A model generated the notes under the pieces. The model had not been told where the DNA came from, searched no databases, and was given only the letters and a program-made list of their open reading frames with translations. Source: Streptomyces sp. NA04227 (GTDB taxonomy: Bacteria; Actinomycetota; Actinomycetes; Streptomycetales; Streptomycetaceae). From it: a stretch of 64,000 nt of DNA. The DNA lies in contig NZ_CP054918.1 of NCBI RefSeq assembly GCF_013364195.1, positions 806,001-870,000 of the forward strand, in the 5' to 3' direction. A program made the translations under genes and the position numbers. Positions 1-9,419 of this stretch are shown piece by piece. Every line of letters begins with the position of its first letter. The stretch's first letter is position 1.

Positions 1-631
1 CCGGCGTGGGGGTGGGGTCGGCCTTGAGAGCCTCGGGAAGGACGCGGCCCTGAGTCGTCGGGGAGGCGCTCGGGGCGTCGGAGGAACCCTCGGTGGCCTT
101 GTCGGCGGGCTTGTCGTTCTTGTCGCCCTCGGCGCTGTCACCCTTCTCGGGCTTCTCCGGCTTCTGGCTCCCGGACTCGCTCGGCGAGGGCTTGGGGTTC
201 GGCGGCTGCTGCTCCGGGCCGGTCGCGGGCGCGCGGGTCAGCACAGGCCGGAAGAACAGCTGCGCCGTCGTACCGACCTGCTCCTGCGCCTGCTTGCTGT
301 TGGTGCCCTTGGGGATGTTGACGACGATGTGCTCGTCGCCCTGGGTCTGCACCTCGGCCTCGGAGACACCGAGACCGTTGACGCGGCGCTCGATGATGCC
401 GACGGCGGTGTCCAGGTCCTCCTTGCGGACTTCGCCCTTCTTACCGGGCTGGTTCTTCGCTTCCAGCGTGATGCTCGTGCCGCCGGCGAGGTCGATGCCC
501 AGACGGGGCTTGGTGTGGCCGGAGGCGAACATGCCGCCGGTGAGCGCCGCGATGGCGATCAGGATGAGGACCAGGGTGCGCCCAGGATTGCCCTGGGAGG
601 GGGACCTCCGACCCTTCTTGGGTGCTGCCAC
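1..631 (-). CDS. secD: SecD, protein-export membrane subunit (N-terminal part, cut by window edge)
   Basis: SecD is a subunit of the SecDF complex, which uses the proton gradient to help preprotein export through SecYEG. Only the first ~210 codons are present; the gene runs off the left edge. A basic N-terminus (APKKGRR) is followed by one membrane segment at about residues 19-37. The typical SecD block 'LGIDLAGGTSITLEA' and the 'IIERRVNGLGVSEAEV' block of the first periplasmic domain come next, then a Pro/Ser/Lys-rich insert around residue 145 of a kind usual in actinobacteria. I chose the GTG at 631, with GGGAG nine bases upstream; an in-frame ATG at 688 is also possible. It lies 128 bp after yajC on the same strand, as in many bacteria. 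Confidence 0.93.
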   Translation of the reverse strand, partial: MAAPKKGRRSPSQGNPGRTLVLILIAIAALTGGMFASGHTKPRLGIDLAGGTSITLEAKNQPGKKGEVRKEDLDTAVGIIERRVNGLGVSEAEVQTQGDEHIVVNIPKGTNSKQAQEQVGTTAQLFFRPVLTRAPATGPEQQPPNPKPSPSESGSQKPEKPEKGDSAEGDKNDKPADKATEGSSDAPSASPTTQGRVLPEALKADPTPTP

Positions 632-759
632 CTTCTCGTACTCCCTCTCGGGCCGAGCGCCCGCGACTGTGCGGAACGGACCGGCCATGGCCAGATGTGG
701 GGGACTCCGCGCGGGGACCGGGTGCGGTGAGTGCGAGCGGCTGCCCGGCCCGGTGGCGG

Positions 760-1227
760 CTACTTCGCGTCGGACTCGCCGTCGGTCTTCTTCGGCGCGG
801 CGTCCTCGCTCTCGGCCTTGGCGGGCTCGTCGTGCTTGCCGAGGTCGATGCGCGCGTCGTCGTCCGAGTCCGCGGAGTCGGCCGTGTCGTCGGACTTGGA
901 GTCCGAGACGTCGCCGGTGAGGGAGGAGGCGTCGTCGGGCACCTCGGTGCCGTGGACGATGCGGTTGTACTCGTCGTCGTCGAGCACGGCACCCACGGCG
1001 TTCTTGCCGTAGATCGCGTGGATGCCGGGGGCGACCTCGAGGAGCACCGTGTCCTCGCCGACCTCCTTCACGGTGGCGTACATGCCGCCGATGGTGCGGA
1101 TGCCGGTGCCGGGCTGGATCTGGTCCCGCATCTGGACGGCCTGCTGCTGCTTCTTCTTGGCAGACCGGGTCATCAGGAACATGGCCCCGATGAGCACGAC
1201 GAACGGGAGAAGGGTGACGAGACTCAC
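760..1227 (-). CDS. yajC: YajC, preprotein translocase accessory subunit
   Basis: YajC is a small single-pass inner-membrane protein that associates with SecDF-YidC. The 155-residue product starts with a hydrophobic helix (residues ~3-20, 'LVTLLPFVVLIGAMFLM'), followed by the KKKQQQ motif and the conserved 'GTGIRTIGGMYATV' block. The C-terminal ~60 residues are rich in Asp/Ser/Lys and look disordered, which makes it longer than the ~110-residue enterobacterial form. The start is GTG. It lies between ruvB and secD on the same strand, the order known from actinobacteria, so it is probably co-transcribed with secD. Confidence 0.95.
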   Translation of the reverse strand: MSLVTLLPFVVLIGAMFLMTRSAKKKQQQAVQMRDQIQPGTGIRTIGGMYATVKEVGEDTVLLEVAPGIHAIYGKNAVGAVLDDDEYNRIVHGTEVPDDASSLTGDVSDSKSDDTADSADSDDDARIDLGKHDEPAKAESEDAAPKKTDGESDAK

Positions 1228-1393
1228 GGGTCGGAACTTCCTTCATGCGACCGCGCTGGGGAGCGGGCCTGGTCGTTGGGGGTGGTCGCACCGCCGTACA
1301 AGAGCGGCATCGGCGGAGTCTAAGCGAGTCCGCACGAATGGAACAACGCCCGGCAAGTCAACGGGGTTCCTGACGTCCCGGGCGCGCCCGGCG

Positions 1394-2473
1394 TCACGCC
1401 CCGAACAGGTCCTGCTGCCCCGCCCCGCCCGGGGCGGGTGCGGGCGGGGTCAGGCCCAGGTGTGCCCAGGCGGCGGGGGTGGCGACCCGGCCGCGGGGGG
1501 TGCGGGCGAGCAGTCCCTCGCGTACCAGGAAGGGCTCGGCGACCTCTTCGACGGTCTCGCGCTCCTCTCCCACCGCGACGGCCAGGGTGGACAGGCCGAC
1601 CGGTCCGCCGCCGAAGAGCTTGAGCAGCGCGGTGAGGACGGCGCGGTCGAGCCGGTCGAGGCCGCGTTCGTCGACCTCGTACACCCCGAGGGCGGCCGCG
1701 GCGATCTCGCGGGTGATCCGGCCGTCGGCCTTGACCTGGGCGTAGTCCCGGACCCGGCGCAGCAGACGGTTGGCGATACGCGGGGTGCCGCGGGAGCGTC
1801 CGGCGATCTCTGCGGCGCCCTCCGCGTCGACGTCGACCTCCAGCAGGCTCGCGGAACGGTCGACGACCCGCCGCAGCTCGGAGGGTTCGTAGAACTCCAT
1901 GTGAGCGGTGAACCCGAAGCGGTCGCGCAGCGGAGGCGGCAGCAGTCCGGCCCGGGTGGTGGCCCCGACCAGGGTGAACGGCGGCAGTTCCAGCGGGATG
2001 GCGGTGGCGCCCGGGCCCTTGCCGACGATCACGTCGACGCGGAAGTCCTCCATCGCCATGTACAGCATTTCCTCGGCGGGCCGGGACATCCGGTGGATCT
2101 CGTCGAGGAAGAGCACCTCGCCCTCCTGGAGGGAGGAGAGGATCGCGGCCAGGTCACCGGCGTGCTGGATGGCGGGGCCGCTGGTGATGCGGATCGGGGC
2201 GCCCATCTCGGCGGCGATGATCATCGACAGGGTGGTCTTGCCGAGGCCGGGTGCGCCGGAGAGCAGGACGTGGTCGGCGGTGGCGCCGCGCTGCCGGGCA
2301 GCCCTGAGGACCAGGTCGAGTTGTTCGCGCACCCGCTCCTGGCCGACGAACTCCCCGAGCGACTTGGGGCGCAGGGCCGCTTCCACGGCCTGGTCCTCGC
2401 CGTCGGCGTCGGCGGCGACGAGCCGTCCTTCGGTGGCGTCCTCGGGGGCGGGTGAGGTGTCGTCCCAGTTCAC
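1394..2473 (-). CDS. ruvB: RuvB, Holliday junction branch-migration ATPase
   Basis: RuvB is the AAA+ motor that drives branch migration of Holliday junctions with RuvA. The 359-residue product has Walker A '[10 protein letters not shown]', Walker B 'LFLDEIHRM', sensor 'GATTRAG', arginine finger 'RDRFG' and the C-terminal winged-helix domain with '[13 protein letters not shown]'. The length is normal, with a short acidic N-terminal extension. The start is GTG. It is third in a ruvC-ruvA-ruvB series, but a 229-bp gap separates it from ruvA, so it may have its own promoter. I see no clear LexA-type operator by eye. Confidence 0.97.
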   Translation of the reverse strand: MNWDDTSPAPEDATEGRLVAADADGEDQAVEAALRPKSLGEFVGQERVREQLDLVLRAARQRGATADHVLLSGAPGLGKTTLSMIIAAEMGAPIRITSGPAIQHAGDLAAILSSLQEGEVLFLDEIHRMSRPAEEMLYMAMEDFRVDVIVGKGPGATAIPLELPPFTLVGATTRAGLLPPPLRDRFGFTAHMEFYEPSELRRVVDRSASLLEVDVDAEGAAEIAGRSRGTPRIANRLLRRVRDYAQVKADGRITREIAAAALGVYEVDERGLDRLDRAVLTALLKLFGGGPVGLSTLAVAVGEERETVEEVAEPFLVREGLLARTPRGRVATPAAWAHLGLTPPAPAPGGAGQQDLFGA

Positions 2474-2702
2474 GGGTTCGGGCCTCGCGGGGTCGTGGCG
2501 GGGGTTCCGCCGGTGTGCGGTGGCTGGATACGCGGGAGCGGCTGCCGCGGTACGGACGGCGGTCGTGCACCGTCGGCGGGGCTGCCGCCGGATGCGGACG
2601 TCAACCTGATGCCGGACCTTTCACCGCATCGAGCGGGGCCCAACTCCCTTGACGGTAGGGCCCGGGAGCGAATCGGCGGACGGCGGCTGACGGACGAGGG
2701 GG

Positions 2703-3308
2703 TCATCGGGCCCGGTTCAGGGTCTGCAGTGCGGCCTTGAGCAGTGCGCCGACCTCGGGGCTCTCGGACTGTTCGGCCTGCGGGGTGACCGCGGCCACCG
2801 CCTCGTCGGCCTCACGGGTCGCGTACCCGAGTCCGATGAGCGCGGCGTGCAACTGGTCGCGCCAGCCCGCGGTCACCGGGGCGCCCACCAGGGGCGTGCC
2901 GCCGAGCGGGGCGCCGAGGCGGTCCTTGAGTTCGAGCAGGAGTTTCTGGGCGCCCTTCTTGCCGATACCGGGGACAGCGGTCAACGCCTTCTCGTCGGCG
3001 GTGGCGACGGCGCGGCGCAGGGCGTCCGGGCTGTGCACGGCGAGCATGGCCTGGGCCAGCCGCGGTCCGACGCCGCTGGCGGTCTGCAGCAGTTCGAAGG
3101 TCTGGCGCTCGTCGTCATCGGCGAAGCCGTACAGCGTCAGCGAGTCCTCGCGCACCACCAACGAGGTGGCGAGCTTGGCCTGTTGACCCAGGCGCAGTGC
3201 GGAGAGGGTGCCGGGGGTGCACTGCACGGCCATTCCGACACCGCCGACCTCGACCACCGCGCTGTCGGGTGCGAGGGCGGCGACGGTGCCGTTGACGAAG
3301 GCGATCAT
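2703..3308 (-). CDS. ruvA: RuvA, Holliday junction DNA-binding subunit
   Basis: RuvA tetramers hold the four-way junction and load RuvB. The 201-residue product has the N-terminal OB-fold beginning '[12 protein letters not shown]', two helix-hairpin-helix stretches ('[13 protein letters not shown]' and '[18 protein letters not shown]'), a linker and the C-terminal RuvB-contacting domain ('[15 protein letters not shown]'). Its ATG overlaps the ruvC stop by four bases (ATGA), indicating translational coupling. All domains are intact and the length is typical. Confidence 0.97.
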   Translation of the reverse strand: MIAFVNGTVAALAPDSAVVEVGGVGMAVQCTPGTLSALRLGQQAKLATSLVVREDSLTLYGFADDDERQTFELLQTASGVGPRLAQAMLAVHSPDALRRAVATADEKALTAVPGIGKKGAQKLLLELKDRLGAPLGGTPLVGAPVTAGWRDQLHAALIGLGYATREADEAVAAVTPQAEQSESPEVGALLKAALQTLNRAR

Positions 3309-3856
3309 GGCCTGACCTTCCGTACGGGTGCGGGCCGCCGCGCGCCGAGGGCCGCGGCCTGGGCCTGCTGAAGTCGGTTCTGGGCGGGGGCGCGCCAGAT
3401 GTGGCAGATGGCGAGGGCCAGGGCGTCGGCCGCGTCGGCCGGTTTGGGCGGCGCGTCCAGCCGGAGCAGGCGGGTCACCATGCTGGTCACCTGGGCCTTG
3501 TCGGCACGGCCGTTGCCCGTCACGGCCGCCTTGACCTCACTGGGCGTGTGCAGCGCGACCGGCAGTCCGCGGCGCGCGGCGCACAGCATCGCCACCGCGC
3601 TGGCCTGGGCCGTACCCATCACGGTACGGACGTTGTGCTGGCTGAACACCCGCTCCACCGCGACGAGTTCGGGCCGGTAGGTGTCCAGCCACTCCTCGAT
3701 GCCGCGCTCCACCTCGACCAGCCGGGGGGCGATGTCGGCACCGGGGTCGGTGCGCACCACGCCCACGCCCAGCATGCTCAACTGCCGCCCCGCGGTGCCC
3801 TCGACGACTCCCACGCCGCAGCGTGTGAGTCCCGGGTCGACGCCCAGTACCCGCAT
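3305..3856 (-). CDS. ruvC: RuvC, Holliday junction resolvase
   Basis: RuvC nicks the Holliday junction symmetrically after RuvAB migration. The 183-residue product has the RNase-H-like fold signature '[14 protein letters not shown]' with the first catalytic Asp, the Glu in '[14 protein letters not shown]', and the C-terminal acidic pair in '[13 protein letters not shown]'. The short C-terminal tail is Ala/Arg/Pro-rich. It is first in the ruvCAB series and overlaps ruvA by four bases. The upstream gap to yebC holds a terminator-like hairpin, so ruvC probably begins a new transcript. Confidence 0.97.
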   Translation of the reverse strand: MRVLGVDPGLTRCGVGVVEGTAGRQLSMLGVGVVRTDPGADIAPRLVEVERGIEEWLDTYRPELVAVERVFSQHNVRTVMGTAQASAVAMLCAARRGLPVALHTPSEVKAAVTGNGRADKAQVTSMVTRLLRLDAPPKPADAADALALAICHIWRAPAQNRLQQAQAAALGARRPAPVRKVRP

Positions 3857-3944
3857 GACCTCCCCTGACTTCGCTCATCGGTTCGTGCAGGCTATCGGCC
3901 GGCACCGACAACGCCGGTACGGACACCGCCGCACGGCCCCGCAT

Positions 3945-3990
3945 ACACGAGCGGGCCGGGCGGGAATCTCCCCGCCGGCCCGCTCGGTGT
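3945..3990 (-). terminator. Intrinsic terminator-like hairpin after yebC
   Basis: Inverted repeat with arms of the CGAGCGGGCCGG type around an AATCT-type loop. The outer ACAC/GTGT bases also pair, apart from one bulged C. It lies 17 bp past the yebC stop and upstream of ruvC. There is no U-run, as is common in streptomycetes. It would separate the pdxST-yebC and ruvCAB transcripts. Confidence 0.6.
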
Positions 3991-4006
3991 GCCGGTGTGC
4001 GGTCGC

Positions 4007-4759
4007 TCAGGCGTCGACCTTCTCCATGACCTCGTCGGAGACGTCGAAGTTGGCGAAGACGTTCTGCACGTCGTCGCTGTCCTCGAGGGCGTCGATGAGC
4101 TTGAAGATCTTGCGCGCGCCCTCTTCGTCGAGCTCGACCTGCATGGTCGGGACGAAGTTGGCGTCGGCGGAGTCGTAGTCGATGCCCGCCTCCTGGAGCG
4201 CGGTGCGCACCGCCACCAGGTCGGTCGCCTCGCTGAGGACCTCGAAGGACTCGCCGAGGTCGTTGACCTCTTCGGCACCGGCGTCCAGGACGGCACCGAG
4301 CACGTCGTCCTCGCTGAGTTCGCCCTTGGGCACGATCACGACGCCCTTGCGGTTGAACAGGTACGAGACGGAGCCCGGGTCGGCCATGTTGCCGCCGTTG
4401 CGGGTCATCGCGACGCGGACGTCGGAGGCCGCGCGGTTGCGGTTGTCGGTGAGGCACTCGATGAGCACCGCGACGCCGTTGGGGCCGTAGCCCTCGTACA
4501 TGATCGTCTCGTACTCGGCGCCACCGGCCTCAAGTCCCGCGCCACGCTTGACCGCCGAGTCGATGTTCTTGTTGGGGACCGACTGCTTCTTGGCCTTCTG
4601 GATGGCGTCGAAGAGCGTCGGGTTGCCGTCCACGTCGGCACCGCCCATCCGCGCGGCGACCTCGACGTTCTTGATCAGCTTCGCGAAGAGCTTGCCGCGC
4701 TTGGCGTCGATCACGGCCTTCTTGTGCTTCGTCGTGGCCCATTTAGAGTGGCCGGACAT
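4007..4759 (-). CDS. YebC/PmpR family protein (TACO1-like translation/regulatory factor)
   Basis: A YebC-family protein, 250 residues, the usual length. It begins '[18 protein letters not shown]' and contains the '[12 protein letters not shown]' and '[19 protein letters not shown]' blocks typical of the family. Family members are described as transcriptional regulators and, more recently, as ribosome-associated factors that help translation of difficult peptide stretches; which applies here cannot be read from sequence. I chose the ATG at 4759 because the family motif starts there; the frame stays open further upstream without conserved sequence. It lies between pdxT and ruvC, a neighbourhood also seen in mycobacteria. 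Confidence 0.95.
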   Translation of the reverse strand: MSGHSKWATTKHKKAVIDAKRGKLFAKLIKNVEVAARMGGADVDGNPTLFDAIQKAKKQSVPNKNIDSAVKRGAGLEAGGAEYETIMYEGYGPNGVAVLIECLTDNRNRAASDVRVAMTRNGGNMADPGSVSYLFNRKGVVIVPKGELSEDDVLGAVLDAGAEEVNDLGESFEVLSEATDLVAVRTALQEAGIDYDSADANFVPTMQVELDEEGARKIFKLIDALEDSDDVQNVFANFDVSDEVMEKVDA

Positions 4760-4888
4760 CTGCCTGTCTCCTTCGCGTAACCCATCTCCGTACGAACTCC
4801 CCCGGAACTCCAAGAGTCCGGGAGGTACCCCCGGAGATCCTACAAGGAGGCCCGGGGTACCCGGTTCCCGCACTGACGCGGGCCGGTG

Positions 4889-5482
4889 TCACCGATTCTT
4901 TCGCACCATGTCGACGAACAGGGCGTGAATCCGGTGGTCGCCGGTGAGTTCGGGGTGGAACGAGGTGGCGAGTGCGTTGCCCTGGCGCACGGCGACGATG
5001 TGGCCCTCGTGCTCGGCGAGCACCTCGGTGGCCGCGCCGACCGACTCCACCCACGGGGCGCGGATGAAGACGCCGTGCACCGGGTCGCCCTCGATCCCCT
5101 TGACCGCGACCTCGGCCTCGAAGGACTCGTTCTGCCTGCCGAAGGCGTTGCGGCGGACGATCATGTCGATGCCGCCGAGGGTCTCCTGGCCGGAGCGGGG
5201 GTCCAGGATCTTGTCCGCGAGCATGATCAGTCCGGCGCAGGTGCCGTAGACCGGGAGCCCGGCCGCGATGCGCTCGCGCAGGGGGGCCATCAGGCCGAAG
5301 AGGACGGCCAGTTTGGACATCGTGGTCGACTCGCCGCCCGGCAGGACGAGGCCGTCGACCTCGGCGAGTTCCTCGGGGCGCCGCACGGGCCTCGCCACCG
5401 CGTCGGCGGTGGCGAGGGCCACGAGGTGCTCCCGTACGTCGCCCTGCAGTGCCAGGACGCCGATCACGGGTGTGCTGCTCAT
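4889..5482 (-). CDS. pdxT: PdxT, glutaminase subunit of pyridoxal 5'-phosphate synthase
   Basis: PdxT hydrolyses glutamine and channels ammonia to PdxS for de novo PLP synthesis. The 197-residue product shows '[13 protein letters not shown]' at the N-terminus, the '[14 protein letters not shown]' oxyanion-region motif, the nucleophile elbow '[12 protein letters not shown]' and the C-terminal His-Glu pair in '[11 protein letters not shown]'. The class I amidotransferase triad is therefore complete. It follows pdxS by 49 bp with GAAGG as ribosome site, so the two subunits are almost certainly one operon. Confidence 0.97.
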   Translation of the reverse strand: MSSTPVIGVLALQGDVREHLVALATADAVARPVRRPEELAEVDGLVLPGGESTTMSKLAVLFGLMAPLRERIAAGLPVYGTCAGLIMLADKILDPRSGQETLGGIDMIVRRNAFGRQNESFEAEVAVKGIEGDPVHGVFIRAPWVESVGAATEVLAEHEGHIVAVRQGNALATSFHPELTGDHRIHALFVDMVRKNR

Positions 5483-5531
5483 CAGTACCTTCTGTGCCTT
5501 CTGTTGCCGTCGGGCCGTTGCCCGGCGGGTG

Positions 5532-6449
5532 TTACCAGCCGCGGTTGGCGTAGCGCTCGGTCTCCGGGAGGGTGTCGCAGTTGATGCCGACCATGGCCTC
5601 GCCCAGGTTGCGGGAGGCGTCCGCGATGATCTTCGGGTCGTCGTAGAAGGTAGTGGCCTTCACGATGGCGGCGGCGCGCTTGGCCGGGTCGCCGGACTTG
5701 AAGATGCCGGAGCCGACGAAGACGCCCTCGGCACCGAGCTGGCGCATCAGCGCGGCGTCGGCCGGAGTGGCCACGCCGCCCGCGGAGAACAGCACGACGG
5801 GCAGCTTGCCCAGCTCGGCGACCTCCTTGACCAGCTCGTAGGGGGCGCGCAGCTCCTTGGCGGCGGCGTACAGCTCGTGGTTGTCGAGGGCGCGCAGCTT
5901 GCCGATCTCGTTCTTGATCTGGCGCAGGTGGCGGACGGCCTCGACGACGTTGCCGGTACCGGCCTCGCCCTTGGAGCGGATCATCGCGGCGCCCTCGGCG
6001 ATCCGGCGCAGGGCCTCGCCCAGGTTGGTGGCGCCGCACACGAAGGGGGTCGTGAAGGACCACTTGTCGGAGTGGTTGACCTCGTCGGCGGGGGTCAGGA
6101 CCTCGGACTCGTCGATGTAGTCGACGCCGAGGGACTGCAGCACCTGGGCCTCGACGAAGTGGCCGATGCGGGACTTGGCCATCACGGGGATGGAGACCGC
6201 GCCGATGATGCCCTCGATCATGTCGGGGTCCGACATCCGGGCCACGCCGCCGTCCTTGCGGATGTCGGCGGGGACCCGCTCCAGGGCCATGACGGCGACC
6301 GCGCCCGCGTCCTCGGCGATCTTCGCCTGCTCCGGGGTGACGACGTCCATGATCACGCCGCCCTTCAGCTGCTCGGCCATGCCCCGCTTGACGCGGGTGG
6401 TGCCGGTCTGCGGAGTCTCGGCGGCGGTGTTCGGGAGCGTGCTGGACAC
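5532..6449 (-). CDS. pdxS: PdxS, pyridoxal 5'-phosphate synthase lyase subunit
   Basis: PdxS condenses ribose 5-phosphate, glyceraldehyde 3-phosphate and ammonia to PLP on a (beta/alpha)8 barrel. Family blocks seen are '[18 protein letters not shown]', '[16 protein letters not shown]', '[21 protein letters not shown]' and the phosphate-binding '[19 protein letters not shown]'; catalytic lysines occur in 'MAKSRIGH' and near the N-terminus. I chose the GTG at 6449 (about 305 residues) because GAGG sits six bases upstream; an ATG four codons earlier lacks such spacing. It is first gene of pdxS-pdxT. Confidence 0.96.
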   Translation of the reverse strand: MSSTLPNTAAETPQTGTTRVKRGMAEQLKGGVIMDVVTPEQAKIAEDAGAVAVMALERVPADIRKDGGVARMSDPDMIEGIIGAVSIPVMAKSRIGHFVEAQVLQSLGVDYIDESEVLTPADEVNHSDKWSFTTPFVCGATNLGEALRRIAEGAAMIRSKGEAGTGNVVEAVRHLRQIKNEIGKLRALDNHELYAAAKELRAPYELVKEVAELGKLPVVLFSAGGVATPADAALMRQLGAEGVFVGSGIFKSGDPAKRAAAIVKATTFYDDPKIIADASRNLGEAMVGINCDTLPETERYANRGW

Positions 6450-6496
6450 GGATGACCTCACTCGGGGGAAGAAGGCTTATTGCTGGACCGAGCAAA

Positions 6497-6523
6497 CCCT
6501 TGTGGAGCAGGCCACAGCAAGGG
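6497..6523. promoter_or_regulatory. Inverted repeat upstream of pdxS (possible operator)
   Basis: CCCTTGTGG is opposed by CCACAGCAAGGG, a near-perfect dyad centred about 60 bp upstream of the pdxS start. It sits in a locally AT-richer stretch of a 212-bp gap. No regulator gene lies next to it. MocR-type PdxR proteins control pdxST in other Gram-positives, but binding here is only an inference. Confidence 0.3.
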
Positions 6524-6661
6524 CCAATGAACAGCCGGTGGATCGTTTTGGCACCCGGGTGGGGGGCCAGGTGGCCGCGAGATGACGTGCCGGGGCGGCC
6601 CCCGGACCGCTTCGGCCCCGACAGTGGACCGGCTGCCCGCTCGCTCAACCTCCGTAAGAAC

Positions 6662-7204
6662 TCAGCTTGTTGGACGGTCGGCCAGGGCGGCCGGGGGCTC
6701 GTCGTCCATCTCGAAGGCCATCGGGAACGGAGCGTGTCCGGCGAGGCGGAACCAGCGCACCTTGCGGTGCCTGCGCAGCGCACGGGCCGCGCGTACGGCG
6801 TCGTTGTGGAAGCGGCGGGCCATCGGCACCCGGCGCACGGCACGGGCGAGTTCCTCGGCGGCGGCCACCCCGCCGGGCGCCTCGCGGACGGCCTCGACCT
6901 GTCCGGTGTCCCCGAAGACCGCCCGCAGTGCCTGGCTCAGCTCGCTCTCGGCGACCTCGCGCTGCTCCTCCCCCGACTGGCGGGCCGCGTGCGCCGCCTC
7001 GTAGAGGACGATCGACGCGGCCGGGTCGAGCACCTCGGCGGTGGCCAGTTCCTGGGCCACCGAGGCGCGGCGCAGCAGCTGGGCGTCGAGCGCGGCGCGG
7101 GCGGCGTCGATCCGGGCGTGCAGCCGGTCCAGGCGCCCGGCGGTCCAGCTCAGGTAGAGGCCGATCGCGAACAGGGCCAGCGCGATCCAGATCAGGGTGG
7201 GCAT
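6662..7204 (-). CDS. Membrane-anchored coiled-coil protein, LemA-like, unknown function
   Basis: About 180 residues. One N-terminal membrane helix ('PTLIWIALALFAIGLYLSW') is followed by a long helical, Ala/Arg/Glu-rich region ('RLDRLHARIDAARAALDAQL') with heptad-like spacing, suggesting a coiled coil. The order of helix then coiled coil resembles LemA-family proteins, but I do not see enough of the family signature to name it. The ATG at 7204 is preceded directly by an in-frame GTG. It lies between pimA and pdxS in the conserved PIM-pdx-ruv segment and reads with them. Confidence 0.8.
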   Translation of the reverse strand: MPTLIWIALALFAIGLYLSWTAGRLDRLHARIDAARAALDAQLLRRASVAQELATAEVLDPAASIVLYEAAHAARQSGEEQREVAESELSQALRAVFGDTGQVEAVREAPGGVAAAEELARAVRRVPMARRFHNDAVRAARALRRHRKVRWFRLAGHAPFPMAFEMDDEPPAALADRPTS

Positions 7205-7293
7205 CACGGGCGGAAGGCTACCGGGGGCACCGCGCGCTCAAGGCGCTCCGCGCCCGCCGCCGCGACCCGGCTCCGAAGCACCGGCGGGCCGCC

Positions 7294-8478
7294 TCAGCTG
7301 CGGGCGAGCCCGAATCGCGGCCGCCGCCCGGTCCGGTCGTCGGCGCCGACGGAGGCCGCCCCGTCGGTGACGGTCTCGTAGACGCCGAGGATGTCGGCGC
7401 CCACCGTCGACCAGTCGAAGCGGCGTACGTGCGCGCTGCCGAGGGCGCGCAGTTCGGCCCGCCGGTCCGGGTCGCCGAGCAGGCCGAGGGCCGCTGTGGC
7501 GAGTTCGTCCGCGTCCTCGTTCGCGAAGAGTTCGCCCGCCTCGCCCCGGTCGAGTACCTGGGCGAAGGCGTCGAGGTCGGCGGCGAGCACCGGCGCACCG
7601 GCCGACATGGCCTCGACGAGGATGATCCCGAAGCTCTCGCCACCGGTGTTGGGTGCCACGTACAGGTCGACGCTGCGCAGCAGCCGTGCCTTGTCCTCGT
7701 CGCTGACCATGCCGAGGAACTCGACCCGGCCGCGCATCTCGCGCGGCAGGCCCGCGACGGCCTCCTTCTCGTCGCCGCGTCCGGCCACCAGGAGCCGGGT
7801 GTCCGGGCGCTCGGCGAACACCGCGGGCAGGGCCTTCATCAACACCGGCAGGCCCTTGCGCGGCTCGTCGATCCGGCCGATGAAGCCGATGGTGCCGCCG
7901 GTCTCGCGCTGCTCGGCGGGCGTCTGCCACTCGGGGCGCGGCTCGGCCCCGGCGAAGAAGCCGACGTCCACGCCGTTCGGGATGACCACCGCGTCGCCGC
8001 CGAGGTGCTCGACCAGCGTGCGGCGCGCGTACTCGCTGACCGCGATCCGGGCGCTGATCTTCTCCAGGGCCGCTTGCAGGATCGGGTACGCGGCGATCAT
8101 CGCCCGCGAGCGCGGGTTGGAGGTGTGGAAGGTGGCCACGATCGGGCCCTGCGCCGCCCAGCAGGTGAGCAACCCGAGGGAGGGCGAGGTGGGTTCGTGG
8201 ATGTGGATCACGTCGAAGGTGCCGTCGTGCAGCCATCGGCGGACCCGCGCGGCGGACAGGAAGCCGAAGTTGAGCCGGGCGACCGAGCCGTTGTACGGCA
8301 CGGGTACGGCCCGGCCCGCGCTGACCACGTACTCGGGCAGCGGGGTGTCGTCGTCGGCCGGGGCGAGGACGGAGACCTGGTGCCCGAGGGCCCTCAGGTG
8401 CTCGGCGAGATCGCGGATGTGGAACTGGACGCCGCCCGGCACGTCCCAGGAGTACGGGCAGACGATCCCGATCTTCAC
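7294..8478 (-). CDS. pimA: PimA-like phosphatidylinositol alpha-mannosyltransferase (GT4)
   Basis: A GT-B fold glycosyltransferase of about 394 residues. PimA transfers mannose from GDP-mannose to phosphatidyl-myo-inositol at the cytoplasmic membrane face, the first PIM step. Seen: 'KIGIVCPYSWDVPGGVQFHI' at the N-terminus with the diglycine loop, 'NEF'-like acceptor region 'VIHIHEPTSPSLGLL', and the GT4 donor motif 'ESFGIILVEAMSAGAPVLA' with both Glu residues. The GTG at 8478 overlaps the acyltransferase stop (GTGA). An upstream in-frame extension exists but is antisense-like sequence of the neighbouring gene. The order pgsA-acyltransferase-pimA matches the mycobacterial PIM operon. Confidence 0.93.
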   Translation of the reverse strand: MKIGIVCPYSWDVPGGVQFHIRDLAEHLRALGHQVSVLAPADDDTPLPEYVVSAGRAVPVPYNGSVARLNFGFLSAARVRRWLHDGTFDVIHIHEPTSPSLGLLTCWAAQGPIVATFHTSNPRSRAMIAAYPILQAALEKISARIAVSEYARRTLVEHLGGDAVVIPNGVDVGFFAGAEPRPEWQTPAEQRETGGTIGFIGRIDEPRKGLPVLMKALPAVFAERPDTRLLVAGRGDEKEAVAGLPREMRGRVEFLGMVSDEDKARLLRSVDLYVAPNTGGESFGIILVEAMSAGAPVLAADLDAFAQVLDRGEAGELFANEDADELATAALGLLGDPDRRAELRALGSAHVRRFDWSTVGADILGVYETVTDGAASVGADDRTGRRPRFGLARS

Positions 8479-9419
8479 GCGGAGCTCTCCCCGCCCGGCC
8501 GGGCGCCCGGCGCCGGATCGCGTCCGGGGTCCAGGTCGCTCAGCCACAGCCGTTGCAGCATGTGCCAGTCCTCGGGGTGGTCGGCGATGCCCGCGGCGAA
8601 GACGTCCGCCAGTGCCTGGGTCATGGCGGCCGTCTTCTCGGCCCGGGTGCCCTCGGCGGGCACCTCGACGGGCGGGTGCACCCGGCCCCGGAGCACGGGG
8701 CTCTCGTCGTACCAGAGGATGACCGGCAGCAGCAGCGCGCCGGTCTGCTGGGCGAGCGCGGCGGGTCCGGCGGGCATCCGGGCCTTCTCGCCGAAGAAGT
8801 CGACGTCCACTCCGGAGGCGGACAGGTCCCGGTCGGCGACCAGACATACCAGGCCGCCCTCGCGCAGCCGCCGGGCCAGGCGGCCGAAGGCGGTGCCGCC
8901 GGTGTGCGGCAGCACCTCCATGCCGAGGCTCTCGCGGTAGGCGACGAACCGGTCGTAGAGGCTCTCCGGGCGCAGCCGTTCGGCGACCGTCGCGAAGGGG
9001 ACGCCGAGTGCGGTGGTGACCCAGGCTCCGGCGAGGTCCCAGTTGGCCAGGTGCGGCAGGGCGAGGACGACACCCTTGCCGGAGGCGAGCCCGTCGGTCA
9101 GGTGGTGCACGTCCTCGGGGTCGAAGCCGGTGCGCCTGCGCTGTTCGCTCCAGGCGGGCAGCCGGAAGGACTCCATCCAGTAGCGCAGATACGAGCGCAT
9201 GCCCGCCCGGGAGAGCTCGGCGAGACGCTCGGGCCCGGCGTCCGGGACCACCCGCGCCAGGTTCGCCTCCAGCCGCAGCACGCTGGTGCCGCGCCGCTTC
9301 CAGGTCACGTCGGCGATCGAGCGGCCGAGCCCGGCGGCCACCGGTTCGGGGAGCGTCTTCACGGTGCTCCAGCCGAGGCCGTAGAGCGTGTCGGTGAGCC
9401 GGTCCCCGGCACCGCTCAC
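8475..9419 (-). CDS. PatA-like phosphatidylinositol mannoside acyltransferase (LpxL/HtrB family)
   Basis: About 314 residues, LpxL/HtrB-type acyltransferase fold. The HX4-5(D/E) active site is visible as 'LPHLANWDLAGAW', followed by 'CLVADRDLSASGVDVDFFG' and 'MPAGPAALAQQTGALLLPV'. In mycobacteria the syntenic enzyme acylates the mannose of PIM; lipid A is not made by Gram-positive bacteria, so that role is the natural inference. It overlaps both neighbours by four bases (GTGA on each side), so the three genes are tightly coupled. Confidence 0.9.
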   Translation of the reverse strand: MSGAGDRLTDTLYGLGWSTVKTLPEPVAAGLGRSIADVTWKRRGTSVLRLEANLARVVPDAGPERLAELSRAGMRSYLRYWMESFRLPAWSEQRRRTGFDPEDVHHLTDGLASGKGVVLALPHLANWDLAGAWVTTALGVPFATVAERLRPESLYDRFVAYRESLGMEVLPHTGGTAFGRLARRLREGGLVCLVADRDLSASGVDVDFFGEKARMPAGPAALAQQTGALLLPVILWYDESPVLRGRVHPPVEVPAEGTRAEKTAAMTQALADVFAAGIADHPEDWHMLQRLWLSDLDPGRDPAPGARPGGESSA

